Positions 43,504-50,430 of a stretch of DNA of 64,000 nt are shown here, piece by piece. Under the pieces are notes generated by a model that worked only from the letters and a program-made list of their open reading frames with translations, ran no database searches and was not told the origin of the DNA. The DNA is from Streptomyces durmitorensis (GTDB taxonomy: Bacteria; Actinomycetota; Actinomycetes; Streptomycetales; Streptomycetaceae). The stretch lies in NCBI RefSeq assembly GCF_023498005.1, contig NZ_CP097289.1, positions 1,860,001 to 1,924,000 of the forward strand. The letters run 5' to 3'. Made by a program: the position numbers and the translations under genes. How positions within the stretch are numbered: the stretch's first letter is position 1; each line of letters opens with the position of its first letter.

Positions 43504-44379
43504 ATGTACGACCCCGCCCAGCTCCGTACGTTCCTCGCGGTGGCCCAGACGTTGAGCTTCACGCAGGCCGCCCGGCGCCTGGGTCTTCGCCAGTCCACGG
43601 TGAGCCAGCACGTGCGCCGCCTGGAGGACGCCACCGGACGCCAGCTCTTCGCGCGCGACACGCACTCCGTGGAGCTGACGGAGAACGGCGAGGCAATGCT
43701 CGGCTTCGCGCGGCGGATCCTGGAGGTGCACGAGCAGGCGTCAGCGTTCTTCACCGGGACGCGGCTCGGCGGGCGGCTGCGGTTCGGGGCCTCGGAGGAC
43801 TTCGTCCTGACCCGGCTCACCGACATCCTCGAGTCGTTCCGGCACGACCACCCGGACGTCGACCTGGAGCTGACGGTCGAGCTGTCCGGCACGCTGCACG
43901 AGAGCCTGGACGCGGGCAAGCTCGATCTGGTCCTGGCCAAGCGGCGCCCCGAGGACCCGCGCGGCGAGCTGGTCTGGCACGACGAGCTGGTCTGGATCGG
44001 CGCCGAGCGGCTGCGGCTCGACCCCGATGAGCCGGTGCCGCTGGTCGTGTTCCCGCCGCCGGGCATCAGCCGCGCGCTGGCCCTTGAGGCCCTGGAGCGG
44101 CGCGGCCGCGCCTGGCGGATCGCCTGCACGAGCGGCAGCCTGAACGGCCTGGTCGCCGCCGCCCGCGCGGGACTCGGCGTGATGGCGCACTCCCACGGCC
44201 TGATCCCGCCGGGCCTGGTCCGCGTCCCGGAGCGTGCGGGCCTTCCGGAGCTCGGCGCGGTCGACTTCGTGCTCCTGCACGGCGAGCGGCGGGCCTCGGC
44301 GCAGGGCGCGGCAGACGCGCTCGCCGCCTCGATCCTGGCGGGCGGCGACCGCCTGCACCGGCGGCGTCAGAGGGGATAG
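43504..44379 (+). CDS. LysR-family transcriptional regulator
   Basis: The 291-residue protein begins MYDPAQLRTFLAVAQTLSFTQAARRLGLRQSTVSQHVRRLE, a standard LysR winged helix at 1-60. A periplasmic-binding-like effector domain follows (RLRFGASEDFVLTRL, DLVLAKRRPEDPRG). GTG 43495 would add three residues. It is divergent from the BASS transporter gene and probably regulates it and itself. It ends 6 nt from the stop of the convergent Lrp-type gene. Confidence 0.92.
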   Translation: MYDPAQLRTFLAVAQTLSFTQAARRLGLRQSTVSQHVRRLEDATGRQLFARDTHSVELTENGEAMLGFARRILEVHEQASAFFTGTRLGGRLRFGASEDFVLTRLTDILESFRHDHPDVDLELTVELSGTLHESLDAGKLDLVLAKRRPEDPRGELVWHDELVWIGAERLRLDPDEPVPLVVFPPPGISRALALEALERRGRAWRIACTSGSLNGLVAAARAGLGVMAHSHGLIPPGLVRVPERAGLPELGAVDFVLLHGERRASAQGAADALAASILAGGDRLHRRRQRG

Positions 44380-44385
44380 GTCCGG

Positions 44386-45396
44386 TCAGCGGGGATAGGG
44401 CCGGTACGTGAGCTGCTTGACGCGGCGCATGAACGGCGCGGTCTCGACGTGCTGGACGCCGTCGAGCTGACCCAGCTTTCCGCTGAGGTAGGCGTAGAGC
44501 GCCGGAATGTCGCGGGCCACGGCCGTCGCCATGATGTTGGAGGGGCCCGCCACGGCGGTGGCGTGGGCGATCTCGGCATGCGACGCGAGCGCGTTGCCCA
44601 CCGACTCCATGGCCCAGGGAGCGGTGGTGATCCAGAGCATCGCGCCCACGTGCATGTCGATGAGGGCGTTGGCGTACTCGATGTCGATGTAGATGGCCCC
44701 GGAGGCGAGCAGCGCGCCGAAGCGGCGCTTGACGGCCGACTCCGAACGCCCGGTGGCCTGCTGGAGCTCGGGGTAGGTCGCGCGGCCGTCCTGTTCGAGG
44801 GCGGCGACGAGCGGCTCGTCCTCCGGCTCGATGCGCTGGGGCACGTCGGTGCGGACGGCGGGCGCGGGCCGTGCGGGGCGCAGGGCCGCGATCTGCTCGT
44901 CGTCGAGCGGCCCGTGCTTCATCAGCCAGCCGTCCGGGCCGCCGAAGAAGCGGTGCAGCATCTGCTGGGCGCGGATGTCGACGATGTGCGGGGTGCGCGG
45001 GAGCTTGGCGAGCAGCAGCTCGTCCTGGTCGGTGCGGGTGCGCGGCCGGGTGCAGCAGACGACTTCGGTGCCGCCGGACGTGAGGCCGATCCACGAGGTG
45101 TCGGGGCGGCGCGCCAGGGCGGTGGCGATGGCGTCGGCGCCTTCGGGGGCGCAGCGAAGCCGCAGCATCCACTGGTCCTGGCCGAGCTTCTCGTGGTCCC
45201 GGACGGCGACGATCCGCAGGCTGCCGTCGGCGACCAGCCTGCGGTAGCGGCGGGCGACGGTCTGGTCGGAGACGCCGAGGACGGCGGCGATCTTGCTGAA
45301 GGGCGCACGCCCGTCGATCTCCAGGGCCTGGAGGAGCTGGACGTCGAGCGAGTTCTGCATGGCCGTGGTGGGGGATTCCGTTGCCGCACTGCCCAT
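44386..45396 (-). CDS. Lrp/AsnC-type regulator with duplicated HTH-RAM halves
   Basis: The 336-residue protein has two AsnC-type halves. HTH 1 is at about 14-60 (LDVQLLQALEIDGRAPFSKIAAVLGVSDQTVARRYRRL). HTH 2 is at about 200-245 (VAALEQDGRATYPELQQATGRSESAVKRRFGALL). Each is followed by an effector-like domain. Single-domain Lrp proteins are about 150 residues, so this is a two-in-one form that could bind DNA as an intramolecular dimer. ATG 45396 and an internal ATG are both possible starts. It is divergent from a DHA2 exporter, its likely target. Confidence 0.88.
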   Translation of the reverse strand: MGSAATESPTTAMQNSLDVQLLQALEIDGRAPFSKIAAVLGVSDQTVARRYRRLVADGSLRIVAVRDHEKLGQDQWMLRLRCAPEGADAIATALARRPDTSWIGLTSGGTEVVCCTRPRTRTDQDELLLAKLPRTPHIVDIRAQQMLHRFFGGPDGWLMKHGPLDDEQIAALRPARPAPAVRTDVPQRIEPEDEPLVAALEQDGRATYPELQQATGRSESAVKRRFGALLASGAIYIDIEYANALIDMHVGAMLWITTAPWAMESVGNALASHAEIAHATAVAGPSNIMATAVARDIPALYAYLSGKLGQLDGVQHVETAPFMRRVKQLTYRPYPR

Positions 45397-45516
45397 TGCT
45401 GTCGGATTCCTTCGATCTTTCGTGACTGGTGACCTGGATCGTCCGGGCGGACTCCATCGTACGAGGCACGCACACACGGCGTACACGTCGTACACATCGC
45501 ACGAGGAGAGTTGACA

Positions 45517-47010
45517 ATGCGTACATGGGGGCCGCTCACAGCGGTATGCCTGGGGACGTTCATGCTGCTGCTGGACGTGACCATCGTGGTCGTGGCACTG
45601 CCCGACATGGCGACGGCGCTGGACGCCTCGCTGAGCGATCTGCAATGGGTGATCGACGGCTACGCGCTCGCGCTGGCCGCGCTGCTGCTCGGGGTCGGGG
45701 CCGCGGCGGACGTGCTCGGCCGGCGGCGGCTCAACGTGGCGGGCACCGCGCTCTTCGCGCTCGCCTCGCTGGGCTGCGGGCTCGCCACGAACGCGGAGGT
45801 CCTGGTGGCCGCCCGCGCCCTGCAAGGGCTCGGCGCCGCCGCGATGTTCGCGACAACCCTGCCGCTGCTCGGCGCCGCCTACCAGGGGCGGGACCGGTCG
45901 GTGGCGCTCGGCGTCTGGGGCGCGGTCAGCGGGGCCGCCGCGGCGATGGGACCGATCGTCGGCGGGCTGCTCACCGAAGGGCCCGGCTGGCGGTGGATCT
46001 TCTTCGTGAACCTTCCGGTGAGCGTCGCGTCGATGTGGCTGACGCTGCGCGTGGTGCCGGAGTCGAAGGGCCAGGCGGGCCGGCGGGTCGACTGGGCGGG
46101 CACGGTGACGTTCGCGCTCTTCGCGGGCGCGCTGACCTACGGAGTGGTGCGGGCGGGTTCGGAGGGCTGGGCGTCGGCGCCCACCGTGGTGACCCTTACG
46201 GTCGCGGCGCTCTCGCTCGCCGCCTTCGTGGCCGTCGAACGCCGCGTCGCCCACCCGCTCCTGGACCTGAGGCTCCTGCGCATGCCCGCCTTCACGGGCG
46301 TACTGGTCGGCGCGATCGGCTACAACGCGGCCGCGTTCGGCCTGATGCCCTACCTCTCGATCTGGCTGCAGACCGTGCTCGGCATGAGCCCGGTGACCGG
46401 CAGCCTCGTCATGCTGCCGCTCGCGGCGACCTCGTTCGTCGTGGCCGCGATCGGCGGGCGGCTGCTGCACGGGGTGCCCGCGCGGCTGACCATCGGCGTG
46501 GGTCTGCTCCTGATCGGTGGCGGCGGGATCGCGCTCACCGTGCTCGACGCCGGGTCGTCCTGGGGTGCGCTCGTCCCCGGGCTCACGCTCGCGGGCATCG
46601 GCACGGGGCTGGTCTCGCCGGCCCTGGGGGGCGCGGCCCTCGCGGCGGTGCCGCCGGCGAACTCGGGGATGGCGGGCGGCGCGGTCAACACGTTCCGGCA
46701 GCTCGGGTACGCGCTCGGGGTCGCCGTCTTCGGCACGGTGCTGACCTCGCGCATGCAGGACACGCTCGGCCATGACGCGGCTCACACCGTCGCGGGCGGC
46801 GGTGCGGCGGCCCTGCGTGGCACGCTTTCCGATCATGCTGTGCGGACGGCGTTCGCCTCCGGCCTGAACGCGGCGGCGGTCGTCGCGGGCGTGGTGGGTC
46901 TGGTGGCGGGAGTGGCGGTTCTCGCCATGGTCCGGTCCGCCCGCACGGCACCGGAAGCGAAGGTTCCGGCACCCGCCGAACGCGTCCTCGAAGGACAGTC
47001 ACAGCCGTAA
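45517..47010 (+). CDS. DHA2-family (EmrB/QacA) MFS drug exporter
   Basis: The 497-residue, 14-span carrier starts at ATG 45517 with GAGGAGAG 6 nt upstream. DVTIVVVALPDMATAL and DLQWVIDGYALALAAL are TM1/motif D1. AAADVLGRRRLNVAGTAL is motif A, and GAVSGAAAAMGPIVGGLLTEGPGWRWIFFVNLP is motif C plus the DHA2 WRWIFF segment. It should export a toxic compound with proton exchange. Upstream, CGTACACGT and CGTACACAT stand as direct repeats near 45479-45498 in the promoter shared with the Lrp gene. Confidence 0.93.
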   Translation: MRTWGPLTAVCLGTFMLLLDVTIVVVALPDMATALDASLSDLQWVIDGYALALAALLLGVGAAADVLGRRRLNVAGTALFALASLGCGLATNAEVLVAARALQGLGAAAMFATTLPLLGAAYQGRDRSVALGVWGAVSGAAAAMGPIVGGLLTEGPGWRWIFFVNLPVSVASMWLTLRVVPESKGQAGRRVDWAGTVTFALFAGALTYGVVRAGSEGWASAPTVVTLTVAALSLAAFVAVERRVAHPLLDLRLLRMPAFTGVLVGAIGYNAAAFGLMPYLSIWLQTVLGMSPVTGSLVMLPLAATSFVVAAIGGRLLHGVPARLTIGVGLLLIGGGGIALTVLDAGSSWGALVPGLTLAGIGTGLVSPALGGAALAAVPPANSGMAGGAVNTFRQLGYALGVAVFGTVLTSRMQDTLGHDAAHTVAGGGAAALRGTLSDHAVRTAFASGLNAAAVVAGVVGLVAGVAVLAMVRSARTAPEAKVPAPAERVLEGQSQP

Positions 47011-47024
47011 CCGCTGCGTACAGA

Positions 47025-47068
47025 TTCGGTGGAGATTACGCCACCGAAACTTACTCAACCGTAAGTAA
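47025..47068. promoter_or_regulatory. Exporter hairpin and candidate TetR-type operator
   Basis: TTCGGTGG (47025-47032) pairs perfectly with CCACCGAA (47041-47048) after the exporter gene, a small terminator-like stem. Directly next to it TTACTCAACCGTAAGTAA (47051-47068) is a dyad of the kind bound by TetR-family fatty-acid regulators. The 204-nt gap 47011-47214 holds no gene. Confidence 0.5.
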
Positions 47069-47214
47069 TCTGTCCCACCCCTCCCCTTGTGGCCGGATTT
47101 AACCGGCTGACCAGCGTGGACGGTACGTACCGAGGGGTCGGTCACCCCTCTCCCGCAGGGCACTGCGGTGGGGTACCGTCACCGGCGCTGTGCGGAGCGC
47201 CACAAGGAGCATCA

Positions 47215-49038
47215 TTGCGCGAGTTCACGAACCCTCCGATGGCGTCGGCGCCGCTGGTGGGCGGCCTTGCCGACGTCGTGTTCGACCATGCCCTTGAGGA
47301 TCCGCTCCACATCGCCTTCGGGCGCAAGACCGATGACGTGTGGCGCGACGTCACATCGGCGGAGTTCCGCGACCAGGTGATGTCGCTCGCCAAGGGGTTG
47401 CTCGCGCAGGGTGTCCGCTTCGGCGACCGCGTCGCCATCATGTGCCGCACGCGCTACGAGTGGACGCTCTTCGACTACGCGCTCTGGACGGTCGGCGCCC
47501 AGGTGGTGCCCGTCTACCCCACGTCGTCGGCCGAGCAGGTCTTCTGGATGCTGCACGACGCGCAGGTGTCGGCCGCCATGGTCGAGCACGAGGACCACGC
47601 GATGACGATCGGCTCGGTGATCGACCGGCTGCCACAGCTGCGCAGGCTGTGGCAGCTGGACGCCGACGCCGTGGACGAGCTGAACCGCGCGGGCCAGGAC
47701 GTCGACGACGAGGTGGTCAACCGCCACCGCCGCGCCGTCACCCCGGACTCGATCGCCACGATCATCTACACCTCGGGCACCACAGGACGCCCCAAGGGCT
47801 GCCTGATCTCCCACGCGAACTTCATGTTCGAGGCGGAGACGGTCATCCGGCGCTGGGAGCCGGTGTTCCACTCACGGCGCGGCGACGAGGCGACCACCTT
47901 GCTCTTCCTGCCCCTCGCGCACGTCTTCGGGCGGATGGTGCAGGTCGCCGCGGTCCGTGGCCGGGTCAAGCTGGGCCACCAGCCGAGCCTGAACGCGGCG
48001 GCGCTCATCCCGGACCTCGCGGCGTTCCGGCCCTCCTTCATCCTGGCCGTGCCGTACATCTTCGAGAAGGTCTTCAACGCCGCGCGGCGCAAGGCCGAGA
48101 AGGACGGCAAGACCGGTCCGTTCGACAAGGCCGTGGAGTGCGCCGTGCGGTACGCCGACGCGATGGAGGCCAAGGCCTTCGGCACCGGACCCGGACCTTC
48201 GGCGGCCCTGCGCATGCAGCACTCGCTCTTCGAGAAGCTCGTCTACGCCAAGGTGCGCGACGCGATGGGCGGCCGTGTCCGGCACGCGATGTCCGGCGGC
48301 TCCGGGATGGACCGGCGCCTCGGCCTGTTCTTCTCGGGCGCGGGCGTCGAGATCTACGAGGGGTACGGCCTGACGGAGTCGACCGCGGCCGCCACCGCCA
48401 ACCCGCCCGAGCGCACCCGCTACGGCACGGTCGGCCAGGCCATCCCCGGCACCACCGTGTACATCGCGGAGGACGGCGAGGTGTGGCTGAACGGTGGCAA
48501 CGTCTTCCAGGGCTACCTCAACGACCCCAAGGCCACCGACGCGACCCTGCACGAGGGCTGGCTCGCCACCGGCGACCTGGGGGCGCTCGACGAGGACGGC
48601 TACCTCACGATCACCGGGCGCAAGAAGGAGATCCTGGTGACGTCCGGCGGCAAGAGCGTCTCGCCGGGGCAACTGGAGGAGCGGGTGCGCGACCATCCGC
48701 TGGTCGCGCAGTGCATCGTCGTGGGCAACGACCGGCCCTACATCGCGGCGCTCGTCACGCTGGACGGCGAGGCCGTCGAGCACTGGCTGAACATGCGCCG
48801 CAAGCCTCCGATGTCCCCCACCGACCTGGTGCGCGACCCTGATCTGGAGACCGAGGTGCGGCGGGCCGTGGTGGCCGCCAACACCCTTGTCTCGCAGGCC
48901 GAGTCGATCCGTACGTTCCGGATACTGGCTCACCAGTTCTCCGAGGAGCACGGGCTCCTGACTCCCTCGCTGAAACTCAAGCGCAAGGCGATCGAGACGG
49001 CCTACTCGGCCGAGGTGGAGGCCCTTTACCGGGCGTAA
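47215..49038 (+). CDS. Long-chain acyl-CoA synthetase (AMP-forming)
   Basis: The 607-residue ANL-superfamily ligase has the P-loop IIYTSGTTGRPKGCLISHANF, YEGYGLTEST, ATGDLGALDEDGYLTITGRKKE and the GGKSVSPGQLEE hinge. This is the bacterial long-chain FadD15-like branch. I chose TTG 47215 because AAGGAG lies at 47204-47209. The frame opens to 47089 but that part has no ribosome site. It activates a carboxylic acid as acyl-CoA. It precedes an ABC importer with 111 nt between, so its substrate could be what the importer brings in; that link is inferred. Confidence 0.9.
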   Translation: MREFTNPPMASAPLVGGLADVVFDHALEDPLHIAFGRKTDDVWRDVTSAEFRDQVMSLAKGLLAQGVRFGDRVAIMCRTRYEWTLFDYALWTVGAQVVPVYPTSSAEQVFWMLHDAQVSAAMVEHEDHAMTIGSVIDRLPQLRRLWQLDADAVDELNRAGQDVDDEVVNRHRRAVTPDSIATIIYTSGTTGRPKGCLISHANFMFEAETVIRRWEPVFHSRRGDEATTLLFLPLAHVFGRMVQVAAVRGRVKLGHQPSLNAAALIPDLAAFRPSFILAVPYIFEKVFNAARRKAEKDGKTGPFDKAVECAVRYADAMEAKAFGTGPGPSAALRMQHSLFEKLVYAKVRDAMGGRVRHAMSGGSGMDRRLGLFFSGAGVEIYEGYGLTESTAAATANPPERTRYGTVGQAIPGTTVYIAEDGEVWLNGGNVFQGYLNDPKATDATLHEGWLATGDLGALDEDGYLTITGRKKEILVTSGGKSVSPGQLEERVRDHPLVAQCIVVGNDRPYIAALVTLDGEAVEHWLNMRRKPPMSPTDLVRDPDLETEVRRAVVAANTLVSQAESIRTFRILAHQFSEEHGLLTPSLKLKRKAIETAYSAEVEALYRA

Positions 49039-49056
49039 CGGACCCTCCAGAGTTTC

Positions 49057-49102
49057 TGACGGTTCATCAATTCCCGATGCGTCAGTTCTTGACGGTTCAT
49101 CA
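49057..49102 (+). promoter_or_regulatory. Two 13-nt direct repeats TGACGGTTCATCA before the ABC importer
   Basis: Exact copies lie at 49057-49069 and 49090-49102, about three helical turns apart, 48 nt ahead of the binding-protein start. This spacing suits cooperative binding of a dimeric regulator on one face of DNA. No gene fits in 49039-49149. Confidence 0.6.
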
Positions 49103-49149
49103 GGTCACGCACAGAATCAGCCCCACTTCGACTTCAGGGGGCTCGACCC

Positions 49150-50415
49150 GTGTCGCGATCGATCCGCACCATCACCGTCACCGTGGCCGCACTGCTGCTC
49201 GCCACCGCCTGCAACTCCGCCTCCAACAGCAGTGGTTCGAGCGGCGGCGACGACAAGGCAGGCGGCTCCGTACGCGGCGTGAGCGCCGACTCCATCAAGG
49301 TCGGCGGCATCGTCTCCATGACGACCGCGAGCGGCTACAGCAAGAAGGACACCGACCTCGGCGCCAAGGCCCGCTTCGACCGCGTGAACGCCGAAGGCGG
49401 CGTACACGGACGGAAGATCGACTACCTGGGCGCGGAGGACGACGGCCAGGACCCGGGCAAGAACCTCGCCGCGGCGCGCAAACTCGTCCAGCAGGACAAG
49501 GTGTTCGCCATCTCGCCGATGAGCTCGGTCACCTTCTCCGGCGCCGACTTCCTGCAGAAGCAGAAGGTCCCGACCTTCGGCTGGGGCACCATCCCGCCCT
49601 TCTGCGGCCCGAGTTACATGTACGGCTACGGCGGCTGCATGGTCCCGATGCCGGGCGGCACCATCACGCAGAGCTGGCCAGAGGGCCTGAAGAAGGTGAC
49701 GGGCGGCTCGAAGGGCAAGTCCGTGGCCATCCTCGCCAACGACAACGACGCGGGCACCTTCGCCATCCGCACCTACAAGCAGAGCTTCGCGGCGGCCGGT
49801 TACAAGGTGACGTACGCCAAGTCGACCGTGCCCGCGACCTCCGTGCCGAGCGACTGGTCGGCGTACACCAAGGAGATCCTGCGCTCGGACGGCGGCAAGG
49901 CGCCGGACGTGGTCGTCTCCGTGATGCAGACCCCGTACAACATCGGCCTGTTCACGGCCGTCAAGCGCTCCGGCTTCAAGGGCGTGATCACGGACCCGAC
50001 CGACTACGACCCGGGTCTCCTCGCCAAGAGCGCGACGAAGAAGGCGCTCGACGGCGTGCACATCCTGCTCGCCTTCCAGCCGTTCGAGCAGAACACCGCG
50101 GCGATGAAGCAGTTCAAGGCGGACATCAGGAAGGCGGCGGGCAAGGACGTCCCGCTCAACATGCACATGATGACCGGCTACATGTCGGCCGACCTCTTCC
50201 TCTCGATCGCCGACAAGGCGGGCAAGAACTTGACCGTCGACTCCTTCCAGCAGGCGGCGAACGGCTTCTCCGACAAGGACACGATGGTCGGCGACCGCAG
50301 CCTGCCCAAGGGGCAGAAGGAGTCGTTCGGCTGCGGCGCGCTGGTGCAGCTGAAGGACGGAAAGTACTCGGTGTCCTCGCCCTTCACCTGCTACGACCCC
50401 ATCCCCTTCAAGTAG
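49150..50415 (+). CDS. Branched-chain-amino-acid-type ABC transporter substrate-binding lipoprotein
   Basis: The 421-residue protein has a lipoprotein signal (AALLLATAC, Cys21) and a Ser/Gly linker. The type-1 periplasmic fold common to LivJ/UrtA-like receptors follows (IKVGGIVSMTTASGYSKKDTDLGAKARFDRVNAEGGVHGRKI; DQKVFAISPMSS-like region near 117). GTG 49150 has AGGGGG 9 nt upstream. It opens the importer operon, 15 nt before the permease gene. The ligand is not evident; aromatic or fatty acids are as likely as amino acids given the adjacent ligase. Confidence 0.87.
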   Translation: MSRSIRTITVTVAALLLATACNSASNSSGSSGGDDKAGGSVRGVSADSIKVGGIVSMTTASGYSKKDTDLGAKARFDRVNAEGGVHGRKIDYLGAEDDGQDPGKNLAAARKLVQQDKVFAISPMSSVTFSGADFLQKQKVPTFGWGTIPPFCGPSYMYGYGGCMVPMPGGTITQSWPEGLKKVTGGSKGKSVAILANDNDAGTFAIRTYKQSFAAAGYKVTYAKSTVPATSVPSDWSAYTKEILRSDGGKAPDVVVSVMQTPYNIGLFTAVKRSGFKGVITDPTDYDPGLLAKSATKKALDGVHILLAFQPFEQNTAAMKQFKADIRKAAGKDVPLNMHMMTGYMSADLFLSIADKAGKNLTVDSFQQAANGFSDKDTMVGDRSLPKGQKESFGCGALVQLKDGKYSVSSPFTCYDPIPFK

Positions 50416-50430
50416 AAGGGCGGGGCATCC

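Noticed and set aside
45397..46836. N-terminal extension of the Lrp-type gene across the exporter gene
   Set aside because: Charged, repetitive antisense-type sequence; the recognisable regulator starts at 45396.
47089..47214. Longer start for the acyl-CoA ligase
   Set aside because: No ribosome site and no conserved residues; TTG 47215 has AAGGAG at correct spacing.
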